64,000 nucleotides of DNA from Bugula neritina (GCA_964035545.1 OZ037767.1:31176128-31240127), one strand, 5' to 3'. Positions 49,001-60,705 are shown, numbered from the stretch's first letter. Made by a program: numbers and translations. The notes: generated from the letters alone by a model not told the origin.

Positions 49001-49754
49001 ATCCAACCCAAATAGGGTTTCAGAGCGAAAGATCTTCGTGACTGGAAATCCCGAGTCATTGCTTAGTAAACTGTTTGAATCGGCAGAAGAGAAGGCAACT
49101 CCGAGTAAGAAATTTGAACGTCTCCTTCCAGGAACAACTTATAAGACGGTGATTCCACCCAGTTCCAACAGCATGAGGCGTGGCAGGTTAGCTTTAACTA
49201 TTCTATCTACTTCATGTACAATGACTTGCTTTATGTATTCTATAGCATGTACAACGACTTTCAGTTAAGTGCTAAAGTATAGTTATTGTAAAATAAGAGT
49301 ATTCCTTCAATATTGTCTTGATTACTGTCACATTATCATGCTGTCACATTGTCATGCTGTCACATTGTCATGTACTGTCACATTGTCATGCACTGTCACA
49401 TACTATCCAAGAAAACACACTGAAGAAGTGTAGCACTAATTGCTTATGTCACTTACATTAACTTCTAATCTATGTAGTATTATTCTTTTTTCAAGGTCAA
49501 AAAATACAATTTCCATGAACAAAACAATGCTCCATGGCTCCGACCCATACATGGTCGATACGATAGCTGAAAAGATGTTTCCTCATTTGACATTAGAAAA
49601 AGCGGGAGTGAAATCTTGTCATTCAACAGCTGGAGGAAACACTAGTATACAGCTGATAACGTTAAAGGAGGGAGATAAATCCGTAACATTGCCTTCCCTC
49701 TGCGTAGAACAAAACTATAGCCAAATGCTCTCTGAGTTGGTGCCTTATTTGTAG
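43090..49754 (+). CDS. unrecognised five-exon gene
   Basis: Exons 43090-43285, 45131-45352 (or ending at 45295, also in phase), 47254-47379, 48898-49186 and 49496-49754 read through to 363 residues with donors GTGAGA, GTAGGC, GTGAGA and GTTAGC. The N-terminus is Ser/Asp-rich. Exon 2 has VYIRPPGFKHHAQEITRP and a basic run IKKKKK. Exon 3 has MRLRAFPQSFWQQPN, which looks like a conserved short motif. Exon 4 has LRPVTPPDDSSLADSL and SLLSKLFESAEEK. Exon 5 has DPYMVDTIAEKMFPHLTLEK. There is no signal peptide or membrane segment. It appears to be a soluble, largely disordered protein with conserved islands; proline-directed phosphorylation sites are likely. An AATAAA lies at 50248. I do not recognise the family and assign no function. 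Confidence 0.7.
43286..45130. other. intron 1 of the unknown gene
   Basis: AT-rich. A segment at about 44335-44440 (GTTAGCTAAGGCACTTAG ... AATTCAAGTGG) is weakly suggestive of a tRNA-derived SINE head, but A and B boxes are poor. Nothing else is supported. Confidence 0.35.
48709..48840 (-). mobile_element. LINE reverse-transcriptase C-terminal remnant
   Basis: The minus strand reads FAGQRTSNFVISALWNKLPK, then about 20 more residues and a stop. This matches the LINE ending 'F..R......a.lWN.LP..ik......Fk..l...l'. Sequence down to about 48530 is probably its 3'UTR. It is a truncated copy in intron 3 of the unknown plus-strand gene. Confidence 0.6.
49320..49400. repeat. 16-bp repeat (GTCACATTGTCATGCT)
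   Basis: Four to five imperfect copies in the last intron of the unknown gene. Confidence 0.85.
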
Positions 49755-50771
49755 GACACGATTACTATATCTGTGACTTCTCCGACTATCATTATATTTC
49801 AGTGATCTCCACATTTTTTTTTAAATAGGTCAATTTTCTATATGTCAGTATTGTACTGTATTCATCTGCCTCAAAAGCTCATGAATAGAAATAATAGGTG
49901 GGCTGGCAACTACTAATTGTAGAAGTGTTGAACCTGGAGCTAAACTTGTTCACCCAAAGTTTGTATATTTTGATTACACAACCTTGCTAAACACTACAGC
50001 CTTGCTGTAACATTATATTTTGATATCCTTTTCAATTTCAATCCGTCCTATTTCAAAAATTGATATACTTTGCTCATTGTGAAATGTTTGTGCAGGTGTT
50101 GGAGGTGTTAGGAGATAAGCTGTTGCCTTAAGAACTTTAATATGTATTTTATTCAAGATAGATTCACCTCTCTTTATTTTGTACTATATAGTCTTATTTT
50201 CTTCATTAAAACTTAAAAATAGTACAACATTTCGGTCTTCTCTTTGAAATAAACATATAAAAGTGACTCAAAACTAAACAATTTTCAACACTGAAAGTTA
50301 AACTAATGCACATTTTGCAACAATACAGCTGAAAACCTTTCATAAAATTGTATTAATATAAATGGAATACAGCATTCAAAACAATAAAAAAGATAAAATA
50401 CATGTAAATATACAAACTGAACTAGTATACCATCAGGTTGACAAGATTGATCATTTGACTAGATCACGGTGATTAGATTGACAAGTGAATTCTCCAGACT
50501 GAGTACAAAGTAATGAAAAACATTTCAGTAGAATGAAATATTTACTGTATTTTGCTTGGCGCTACCTATATAATATGCTATGGTATTTGGTAACGGTAAA
50601 TACACCAACAGGAATTGCCAACATATTATAAATAGTAATATAGTGTCTTGAGCAAATCTTTATATATTGTCTCCTCGTTTACGTCGAGTAGATAACTGTT
50701 GCAAAGCATGCTTATTTAGCGGCTCTCCTCGCAAGTCGAGTAGTATATGAAGTAACACACCATGCAGCCAC

Positions 50772-53700
50772 TTAGCTAGTCACGTTGCTGTTACTTTGAA
50801 CTGTGGGAGGAGCCGAAGATGGCGACACAGGAAATGGGTCGATGTTCTCAGGTGTCAATATTGAAGCGTGTCGGGAGCGCATCATTCTATTCTCTAAATA
50901 TAAAGGGGTGTCAACGTCAGTAAGTGTCAACATTAGTAAGTGTCAACATCAGTAAGTGTCAACTCCATTATGTGTAACTTACACAATGATTAGTAACTTA
51001 CGTTTCACTATTTTCTTCTCCAAGCGCTGATAGTGTATGTGAGACCCGATATAGAAAACGGCAGGAAGAAGTAGAAAGAGGACAGTTATGGTGATAGTAA
51101 TGCCGTCTTGTGGAGTGTTTTGAGTGCAGTTGAATGTGTTGGCCCAGATTATCCTAGTGTAGTTCATCTACAATGTACGTACACACTTGACTTACTTACT
51201 TACTCTATCTACTATATCTACCCAGAGTTTACTTACTCTATCTACTATATATTACTTACTCTATCTACTATATATTACTTACTCTATCTACTATATACTA
51301 CTTACTCTATCTACTATATATTACTTACACTATCTACTATATATTACTTACTCTATCTACTATATATTACTTACTCTATCTACTATATATTACTTACTCT
51401 ATCTACTCTATATTACTTACTGCATCTACTATATCCATACACAAGCCGCTGCCATACTTAGTATCCAAGTCTTTGTAGTCAGCGTTGAGGTTGAGGTAAC
51501 TGGTATTACACACTCGACACGCATCCGACTGGTTTGCTGTCAGTACTGTGACCTTGTTATTCTCGTCGGTCTGTACGCCTGGCAGCAACTCGTACTACAA
51601 GACACGCCTACTTTAACAACAGCCACACCTTATAGATTTATAATGTACTTCCCAGTACCAGTAGTAGTTGAATAATGTTTCAGTAATGCATAATAACATG
51701 TTTACTGACTAAAAATTAGAATGATAATGAAAACACCATATATTTAGTTACATCTCATGCAAGCAGTTAGTGTGAGTTTCAACAGTGAGTTTATCATCTG
51801 CATGCAATCGAATCGAATTCTCAGTCTTTAGATCATATTATATATAACATTATATATTATATTACATTCAATATATACTACAGAGTAGAGTACATGTTAT
51901 TATTATTATTCATATATTGAATTATGATATATTCAACAATTATATGAGCAATCATATTTCCCATATTATTTATATTTGGATCACAGCTTATGGTAGGTTT
52001 TGGTTTGACTCAAATGAGACAAAGAGTAGAAAGTACTTCATACCTTTAGTGTTGCCTGCACACAATAATACAGTGAATAATACAATAATACAGTAAATAA
52101 TACAATAATACAGTAAATAATACAATAATACAGTGAATAATACAATAATACAGTAAATAATACAATAATACAGTAAATAATACAATAATGCAGTGAATAA
52201 TACAATAATACAGTGAATAATACAATAACACAGTGAATAATACAATAATACAGTGAATAATACAATAACACAGTGAATAATACAATAATACAGTGAATAA
52301 TACAATAACAGTGAATAATACAATAATACAGTGAATAATACAATAACACAGTGAATAATACAATAACACACTATAAAATAATGTACAATGCAATAATACA
52401 ATGTACAATACATTAATACAGTGCACAATATAGTACAGCCTAAAATAAAATACTCCACGATTTCATAACTAGCGGCCAGTTGAGATCAGGTGAAAATAAT
52501 TACTGTATGAAAAGACATACAAGTTACTTGTGCAGTTTGTTGGACAAAAAAAATTCTAGCTGCAGTAAAGGCTATTATTCAGCTAAAAGTTAGAAAGCAG
52601 AAAAATGTACTCACTGTATAATTAGCAAAGCATGTGATGGTAGCGTTAGCCAGCTCTCTAAAGTGAATGACAAACTTTGCGGGTGTCCATGTGATATTCC
52701 CTGTCCAGCTCATACTAGCGAAGCAATCTACATACATACATCCTTCTAGAATCTACATACATACATCCTTCTAGAATCTACATACATACATCCTTCTAGA
52801 ATCTACATACATACATCCTTCTAGAATCTACATACATACATCCTTCTAGAATCTACATACATACATCCTTCTAGAATCTACATACATACATCCTTCTAGA
52901 ATCTACATACATACATCCTTCTAGAATCTGAATGTTCTACTAGATGTGTTATACTACATGTGTTATATAGAGGGCTATTTGAAACTGCACATAGCATATA
53001 CATGATTTCAACTGTATAGTGTCCAACATGTGGCCTACAGGACAGAAGGTGTTGAACTGAACATCAATAAGATGTTATTTAGACCTTTCATGTTGTAATA
53101 CAATATACACCACACATCCCATATACCTTAAATTATATCCATCAGGCAATATATTCTGTACGTACAGTCACAAGTATACAGTAAGGGTACGTACAGTCAC
53201 AAGTATACAGTAAGTGTACATGCTGTCACAAGTATACAGAAAGTGTACGTACAGTCACAAGTATACAGAAAGTGTACGTACAGTCACAAGTGTACAGAAA
53301 GTGTACGTACAGTCACAAGTAAACAGTAAGTGTACGTACAGTCACAAGAGTAGGTATATAGAAAGTGTACGTACTGTCGCAAGAGTAGGTATATAGAAAG
53401 TGTACGTACTGTCGCAAGAGTAGGTATATAGAAAGTGTACGTACTGTCGCAATGAGAAGTAGACCAGAGATTATCAAAGAACGACTTAGTCTGCTGGATA
53501 GCCATCACCATATCAGCGTTTAGTATCCAATCCTTGCAGTTATCTGTCTTCTCTCTCCCCTGAGACATGGGGTGGTCCGTCATCTACACAGTGAGAGTCA
53601 TAGCTTGAGTTACTGTACTAGAGTGAGGGGGTGTGAACGTGCCCCCAAACACATACATTTTGTCCCCTAAGTGGTAGCTGCTATGAAGATTCCTACTAAA

Positions 53701-54547
53701 AGGTGTAGCTCTCAGATAAGTTTTAGAAATAAGGGGAAAAACTTGTTTTGTTATATTTTTGAAGTAAAAGTTCATATATAAAATCTAGTGATTTTCCTTA
53801 TGCATGAGGTCCTGCAAACCACTCAACCTAACAAATAGCATTAGCAACCCTGATAGCAGTGGTGCACACATATTTGGAACATAGTCTAGTGAAATTCCTT
53901 AAACTGACGTGTTGAAAATGTAGCGTTTTCAAAGATGGCTCCCATTTCAGTTTATGAATTACTTATTTAATGACAGTTGAAAATTGTGAAGTATGATATT
54001 GCAGAAATATCAGGGCAAGATAATTCCTTAGTCAAAGACTCATCTTCAGCTATCCTGTTTTATTGATTAGCCAAAAACAAAGTTTAGATTTGTAGTTCAA
54101 AAATAGTTCAGCAACAACCTTTTGCAAAATTGAAAAAACCCATTCAATGCACTATACTAAGTTTCATACATATTTTCATAACAACTACAGAGATTTATCT
54201 CTTCCCTGACCCAACAATACCTTTTCTAGATCAGAGTATGCCCTGTTGACAATGAGATACTCCTTAACACAGTTCATGCATAACTGCAATGGCCGGGAAT
54301 TCTCTATAAAACACCTCGTATAGTTAGCGGCTGCATCCGCAAATCTCGAAGCAAATGCGTTGCATATAGACGTGATGTCTCCTGACGATTTATTCTTCCT
54401 GTGGGCTGCTTCTAGTTCAATACTGTGAACTTCTGGCGACAGCATTACACCGAGTTCACCAGACAGCGACTGCATTGCACTGAGATAGTCTGCTGACACA
54501 CAGCTGCTATTGCATAGTAACATCAATATCAGGAATATCACCTTCAT
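50772..54547 (-). CDS. OSTM1: OSTM1 homologue (osteopetrosis-associated membrane protein)
   Basis: Seven exons in phase (54547-54221, 53583-53445, 52727-52615, 52055-52044, 51594-51421, 51167-51002, 50893-50772) give 350 residues (human about 334). In vertebrates OSTM1 is the beta subunit of the lysosomal chloride/proton exchanger ClC-7. The model has a signal peptide (MKVIFLILMLLCNSSCVSA), a glycosylated luminal domain with the family's cysteines (NYTRCFIENSRPLQLCMNC, STSHCDNCF, SDACRVCNTSYL, YGSGLCMDIVDAMNYTR), then ANTFNC and one transmembrane helix (ITITVLFLLLPAVFYIGSHI), and a short basic/Ser-rich cytoplasmic tail. Exon 4 is a 12-base microexon, inferred from good splice sites and phase. 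Three of its splice sites lie inside minisatellites. Confidence 0.92.
50905..50970. repeat. 18-bp repeat
   Basis: Four copies of GTGTCAACATCAGTAAGT in the last intron of the OSTM1 homologue, about 20 bases before its acceptor. Confidence 0.9.
51190..51432 (-). repeat. 23-bp minisatellite duplicating an OSTM1 donor
   Basis: About ten copies; minus-strand unit GTAAGTAATATATAGTAGATAGA. The first unit overlaps the end of exon 5 (ATAGTAGATGCA|GTAAGT, exon end 51421), so each copy restores a good GTAAGT donor. Confidence 0.95.
52060..52375. repeat. 17-bp minisatellite, about 18 copies
   Basis: Unit CAATAATACAGTGAATA, with a GTAAATA variant. It lies directly upstream (gene sense) of the microexon acceptor at 52056. 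Confidence 0.95.
52727..52930 (-). repeat. 25-bp minisatellite duplicating an OSTM1 acceptor
   Basis: Eight copies of plus-strand AATCTACATACATACATCCT plus TCTAG. On the minus strand each unit reads GGATGTATGTATGTAG|ATT; the copy nearest the exon supplies the real acceptor (exon start 52727). Confidence 0.95.
53155..53450 (-). repeat. 26-35 bp minisatellite duplicating an OSTM1 donor
   Basis: Eight or nine units. The ones nearest exon 2 read, on the minus strand, TTGCGACA|GTACGTAC, exactly the exon end and donor at 53445. Farther units drift to TTGTGACTGTACGTAC. Confidence 0.95.
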
Positions 54548-55765
54548 AGTTGCTCTTTGCTACACCAAATCGGCTAAAAGTTGAAATATGAAACACAAAA
54601 TACTTCAAGTTTAAAAACAAACCATAACTCTAATAAAAAACACAAACTAATAAATATATAAATATGACAATATAGAGTTGATTATTCACAGAGCTATTGA
54701 ACAGCTAACACAAATGTATGAGCTTGAAGTAATACTTATAGACAGGGGACAAATCAATTGAGCACAATTAGTATAAGTTATACTAATAGTAATTGTGTTC
54801 AATTGATTTGTCCCCTGTCCCCCACTTTTGTCTTTTAGTTATACTTAGTCTTATACTTATAGTTATACTAATACGAATACTAATAGTAATACTAATAAAT
54901 TATAATAATACTAAGTCTAATAGTAATACTTAAAGTTAATCAGTTATACAGTATAACTTATACTTAATCTTATAGTACTAGTAGGTAAGTTATTAGTTAT
55001 ACTTATAGTTATACTTTTACTTTTGGTTTTACTTTTATTATTGGAATAATTATAATTATAATAAATTGATAACTTATTACTTACAGTTACACTAGAAGTA
55101 TTTGAAATACAATACCAAAACTATTTCAAAAGTTATAAAAATATTATTTTCATGAAATTTTCACCATAATGATAATGATAAGATAAAAATCCATGTAAAC
55201 CTAGTAACTAATATTTACTTAGTCACATGAATGATGAGCGCTAACTATTTGACCCAATGAACAACCTTGTGTACTTTATGCTATCCAATTACAAATCAAG
55301 TCGGAATAAAATCAATATTTGGGGTGGGATCTCCTGACTACTTCCTATTCTTTTAACAAAACTAATCGTACCGAGGGCTCTGTTACCGAGTCAATTTTAA
55401 CGTTTTCTAAGACGGCTACTTTTTTATTGCTAGCCATGCAACACCAACGGCTGCAGTCACGAAGTTATATAAAGCTCATTTTTTATATATAAACATTGAT
55501 TGCCACTCACTATTTTACTTATTAAAAATAATATTGAAAGCCATATTTTAACTTCTATAGCTGTTTCAAGTTCATTTGTGTTTTGCGCATCTCAGCTTCA
55601 AGTTGAAGTTGATCGACATTTTCATCTTGAAGTTGAAGTTCAAGTTGATCTTCATCTTACAGTTACAGTTAATTCATTATCTTCATCTTGTTCTTGTAGA
55701 TTAGAAATTTGCCTTTATTTATATGTAAATACTGAGAGTAAGAGTGTTGAAAGCAGAAATTTATA
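54548..55765. promoter_or_regulatory. divergent OSTM1 / MRPS31 promoter interval
   Basis: 1.2 kb between start codons pointing apart. It contains ATT/ACT simple sequence at 54770-55085 with a short palindrome (ACAGGGGACAAATCAATTGA at 54745 and its inverse at 54802). The frame at 55500-55766 is low-complexity and ends at the MRPS31 start. Confidence 0.45.
54743..54822. repeat. short inverted repeat
   Basis: GGGGACAAATCAATTGA (54748 on) and TCAATTGATTTGTCCCC (54801 on) are perfect reverse complements separated by about 35 bases. Confidence 0.85.
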
Positions 55766-58700
55766 ATGGCTCTACTGTAAGTACTTGCCGCTAGGCTCTA
55801 TAGTTTCGTTCTGATTCTAGTGATAATCTCAATTGCATTTCTGATTGGCGCACTTGACTAGCACTCAGCACTGTCAATCCAGAAAAATTCTAGTTTTAGG
55901 TCTCGCTTTTTTATATTAAAATTGGTTGATATTCAAACATTAACCAAATTTGAAAATAATCACAGTAATAATAATTATAGCCATTAGCTTACAAGTCATT
56001 AAGTTTTTCCAACGCTGTTACTATTACTATTGGCAAATTACATATTGAGCTTAGTACTTTGACTTATGGGAATTTCAAAGACTCGGCCAGTCAATCATAC
56101 TACTTGATTCAGGTCAATTATATGACTTGAAGGTTTCAGCAATTTGACTAGTTGACAAGCTTCAAGTAATAGCTTACTCAAGTTAATGTGCCCGTTCTAG
56201 CAAAGATCTGTTATTCGATAAAGTATTTTTTATTTGATTTATTTAGATTTCTGTAGATACATTAGGAAATAACTCTGTAATCTGAATTGGTATTTTGTTC
56301 ACTTTTCCATAATATGCATAAAGTTGGTTAAAAGCAACTAATAAACTGCATTTGTGTAAATTGATTTTGAGTGTTTTTTTCTAGAAATTTGAACTTATAG
56401 ATAAAATGCCATTTAACACACATCATATACACTAACTACAACACTGTATTTGCTATTGGAGTTATGCTCCCTAACACTGTTGTGCCTGATGCTGTAGACA
56501 CACATGTCGCCGTGTCCTGCAACTTATTGAGCAGAAGCCCTCCTTACATCTCTGTCGTAACATCCAACAGTCGGCTGTTCTAGGAAAAAAATCAACTTCG
56601 GGAAAGAAATCTAAAGACAATAAATTGCAGGAAGACAGGTTTGAATATCATTTTATCTTATGATTTGTATTGCATCAGTTTTATTTTCCTTACAAGTGAG
56701 AGGAGAGTATTGAAGCAGAGGCTTTGTTATTCATTTTTGAATACTTGAACATTTGATTTGACTGAAATGTTATATTTTTTCAATTGATTTAAAACAATGA
56801 GGATGACTTTCAAATTTTAGCTGCTCCAATATTGTGCTTTGTAATTTCTTGTATTAATTTATGCCAATTTCAAATAGAGTTCCTCCTAATCATGTATGTA
56901 TGTATGTATAGTATTTAATATAATGTGATGACGTTTAGAGAAGAGAAGGACAAACTGTTGCATGCTGCTGCCAATGTTGCTGCTTCAATGCCACACATTG
57001 GAGATGAAGTCTTTGATGACTTGGCTGCTCAGATTGGGAAGATGGGCTCTGGTCCTTCTGACAGGTCAGTTGAGTCAGTTGTCTTACCTCGTCTCGCCTC
57101 ATCTAACCTTGTCTTACCTCGTATCGCCTCGTCTCCGATACGGTTCTGTTCACTCAGTATTTTCAGTGTCTTCAATACTTTATACTGCTCATGTTAGCTC
57201 GGTCTATATTAACTCAATATACTCAGTCTATATTAACTCAACATACTCAGTCTATATTAACTCAATATACTCAGTCTATATTAACTCAATATACTCAGTC
57301 TATATTAACTCAATATACTCAGTCTATAATAACTCAATATACTCAGTCTATATTAACTCAATATACTCAGTCTATATTAACTCAATATACTCAGTCTATA
57401 TTAACTCAATATACTCAGTCTATATTAACTCAATATACTCAGTCTATATTAACTCAACATACTCAGTCTATATTAACTCAATATACTCAGTCTATATTAA
57501 CTAAATATACTCAGTCTATATTAACTCAATATACTCAGTCTATAATAACTCAATACACTGAGTCTATATTAACTCAACATACTATATCAACCTGTTGTTG
57601 TGTTTGTAGTTCATCACAGTCTGCTTCTCAAAGCTCTACAAAGGTATGTCTTCCATCTGTAGCTTATTTTGTTGATTGCAAAAAGAAAACTCAAATGAAA
57701 ACATTCCAGAACTTTCCTGAACTTGGTAAGTCTCAGAGAGTTTCAATTGCTGTAAGAGTATTAGGAGTTATGTCCTCAATGTAGTAAGATATATAATGCT
57801 TCAGGGGTTGAGTGCAGATCAAACAAAGAAGCGTATTGATCAGATACTTCACAAGTACCGAGCTCTGTCTAAACAGTCGGTCAAGAGTTCAAGAAAGTCG
57901 CCAGGAAAAGTTACTTCAGCCGAAGATAAACCTCCACCTGATGAAAAACCTAGCCAATCAGAGCGTTCTGCTCCAGCAGCTGAGGAAAACCTTCCTCTAT
58001 TCTCTCAGACAGCATTCCTGGACAAGATAATTGCTAACAAGGTAATCGCTAACAAGGTAATCGCTAACAAGGTAATCAATCGCTAACAAGGTAATCAATC
58101 GCTAACAAGGTAATCAATCGCTAACAAGGTAATCGCTAACAAGATAATCGCTAACAAGGTAATTGCCATTCTCTACTTGAATAGCTGAACTTGTCATTTT
58201 AGTAGTTCAATATGTTTCACATGATATTATTGATCATTATATACCTGAACGTTTTATGGTCAGTCTTTGTATCTGGTCATTATCGGTTTGATCATCATCC
58301 TGTGTAATACTCGCCTATTTCCGCCCTGTCCTCACCTATCTCCGCCCTGTCCTGTAATATTCTGTGCTAATTGGTTATGTTGTTAGACTATGTTTGTTCA
58401 GATTTGTTTTACAACCCTACAGTTATTCTTTATAAGCCAAGTCTCCTAGGAAGCATTAGTTGTTGGGAACTGGGGCTACAGTAGTAATAATGAGGTCAAC
58501 AAGTAGAAATGAATACGTTTTAGAGAGTTGCCTGTTTTAATATTCATAAATCTGTATATGCGACTGTCAAAGTTAGTTTTACAAATTTTAGGGGGATTTT
58601 AGAGTTATCTCCCTAATATAATGTAAGATCTAAGCATTGCCATCTCAGCTGCACCGAATCAAACTGAATGTTTTAGTTGATTATTTGCTGCATTTGAAAC

Positions 58701-60329
58701 AGGGAAATCTGCCAAGTGATGCCCTCAAATCCAACAAGAAAAGTAGAAAGGGTAGAAAAGGCTCAAGTCCAGAAAGTACAGCCAGTAACAAAGTATCGGG
58801 TGACTTAGATGGGCCCCGTATGACTGCAAGTTTCAAGACACAAGAAAGAGCTAAGGCTAGGACTACAAAAACTCAGTCTGTGGACCTAGACTTGGACATG
58901 GATGACGTGCCACTAGAAAACATACAGGGGGTAGCTAGAAGGAGACCAAACACCAATCCTAAGGCTACGCCTATTGCATTTGAAGTTCTGAAGAAAGCAA
59001 TCGTTGGTGGGTGTTGACTGCTGGTGTGACCGGTGTCAGTTACTACTAGTTACTACTAGTTACTATTAGTTACGGCTAGGCACTGCTAGGTACTGATAGC
59101 CTCTTTTACTAGCTGCTAGGTACTGATAGTCTCTTTTACTAGCTGTTAGTTACTGCTAGGCACTGCTAGGTACTGATAGTCTCTTTTACTAGCTGCTAGT
59201 TACTGCTTGTGTCTTCAAGTTACTATTTGATAATCTCGACTGATTTGTAAGCGTCTAGAGGTTGTTGACTGACTTTTCTTTATATCAGATGGTTAGAGCT
59301 GTCTGTGTGTGACGTGTTATTCTGTATGGAAAAGAGCTTATTTATACATTGGTACTTGTAGATGGAAAACTTTCTGATGGGGATTTACTGGCAGGTGTGG
59401 AACCTCTGCATATTTTCAACCCAGAAAAGTGGACAGAAGCCAATCTGGGAGGTAAGAGTTGGCAGTAACTCATATAATTGATACAAATTGATCTTTATTG
59501 ATTGATTGATTGATTGATTTCACACATCTCTAATATTTTATTCCTTGCTCTGCGCTGTGTAATTTATTTATATGAAATACTGACTTCTGGTAATGTTGTA
59601 TTTGTCACATCAGACCCCATTCCTATGCCGAACACCTGGAAGAAACAGTTCGACACGCAACTCGAAGAATCTAAGTTTTTCCCACATAATGCTTTTGAAG
59701 AAATGATTCAGTGGACAGAGGAGGGAAAACTCTGGAAGTTTCCAATTGATAATGAGCAAGGCAAGACAACTTCATAATGTTAAGATATTTCCTGTTGTGT
59801 GAGCTCACAAGCTATCTTTAGGTTTGAACAGTTTTTTTCTGTGATTTCATTTCAACCTGATATATTCAGAATGAGATAAAGTTCTTATTGTATATTTATT
59901 ATAACTTATATTGTTGTGTTATATTTTTAATATATTATTTTATATATTTATCATGTTATGGTCTAGGCTAGTCTAATTGAAATTGTTTTCTTGTCTCAAC
60001 TCCGAGAACCACCAGGGGTGTATACAGTAACTCTCCCCCTCTCCAGCTGGTCTATACGCCTGTCTGTCTGTCTGTCTTTCTCAGGTATGGACGAAGAACA
60101 CAACACGCCGTTCTACGAGCACGTCTTCCTAGAAGAGTACTTGCAGCCCTTCCCCAAAAGTGGACCAATCAAAACCTTCATGGAGCAAGTAGTCCTTGGC
60201 CTTAGCAAGAACCCCCACCTGACCGTCGAGGAGAAGAGGGGGCATATCAAGTGGTTCGAGGAGTATTTTAGAGAGAAGCAGCCATTTGTGACATCAGAGA
60301 ACTTGTTAGCCGAGTCAGCTGCGGTATGA
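55766..60329 (+). CDS. MRPS31: mitochondrial small ribosomal subunit protein mS31
   Basis: Nine exons in phase (55766-55776, 56498-56638, 56939-57064, 57610-57643, 57805-58041, 58703-59006, 59362-59451, 59614-59760, 60085-60329) give 444 residues (human 395). The C-terminal 150 residues match mS31 closely: NAFEEMIQWTEEGKLWKFPI, FYEHVFLEEYLQPFPKSGPI, FMEQVVLGLSKNPHLTVEEK, IKWFEEYF. The N-terminal half is basic and Lys/Ser-rich with little constraint, as in the family. The start (MALLHTCRRVLQL) fits a mitochondrial targeting peptide; exon 1 carries only 11 coding bases and is supported by phase and a GTAAGT donor. The last intron begins GCAAGA, a GC-AG intron; phase and homology on both sides require it. 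An AATAAA lies at 60459. Confidence 0.93.
57065..57590 (+). repeat. 24-bp minisatellite in MRPS31 intron 3
   Basis: More than 15 copies of TATATTAACTCAATATACTC plus AGTC, filling the intron between exons 3 and 4. The unit is eight codons, so frames stay open and give false ILTQYTQS proteins. Confidence 0.95.
58022..58165 (+). repeat. 15-19 bp repeat duplicating the MRPS31 exon 5 donor
   Basis: About nine copies of GCTAACAAGGTAATC, some extended by AATC. The first is the exon end and donor AACAAG|GTAATC at 58041. Confidence 0.95.
59035..59215 (+). repeat. TACTAGTTACTGCTAGG-type repeat
   Basis: Short irregular repeats and longer TACTGATAGTCTCTTTTACT units in MRPS31 intron 6. Confidence 0.85.
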
Positions 60330-60597
60330 ATATCTTGGACTAAGCTAGGCCTACTCAATGTATACTCTTGAATATTTTATTGAGAGAGTTGAAGTTTTTG
60401 TAAATGTCTGCCAAGTTTGTGTGAAATGCTTTATATAAAATGGTTTTCATTTTAACACAATAAACATCATTTAGAAATAATAAAATATTTATTTATTTAA
60501 TGATGCTAGATATAACAAAATAATAAAAATAATACTTAAATCATGCGGTGTGAAAAAATATGAAACTATAAAAATAAAATGTCTAATTTCGATGAAA

Positions 60598-60705
60598 TAA
60601 TAATTGCTATACAGAAATTATATATAATATAATATAATTGCTATACAGAAATTATATATAATATAATATAATTGCTATACAGAAATTGTATATAATATAA
60701 TTGCC
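60598..60705. repeat. 34-bp tandem repeat
   Basis: Three copies of ATTGCTATACAGAAATTATA plus TATAATATAATATA in the interval between MRPS31 and the C1q-type gene. Confidence 0.9.

Noticed and set aside
51108-51675. Tyr/Leu-rich plus-strand frames
   Set aside because: They translate the 23-bp donor repeat and the antisense of OSTM1 exon 5.
51988-52458. Three overlapping frames with YYCIIHCIIVLF repeats, resembling a membrane protein
   Set aside because: The 17-bp repeat is open in all three minus frames over 51 bases; hydrophobicity comes from AT content.
56962-57784. Plus-strand frames of ILTQYTQS or INSIYSVY repeats
   Set aside because: They are the 24-bp MRPS31 intron repeat; the genuine exon ends at 57064.
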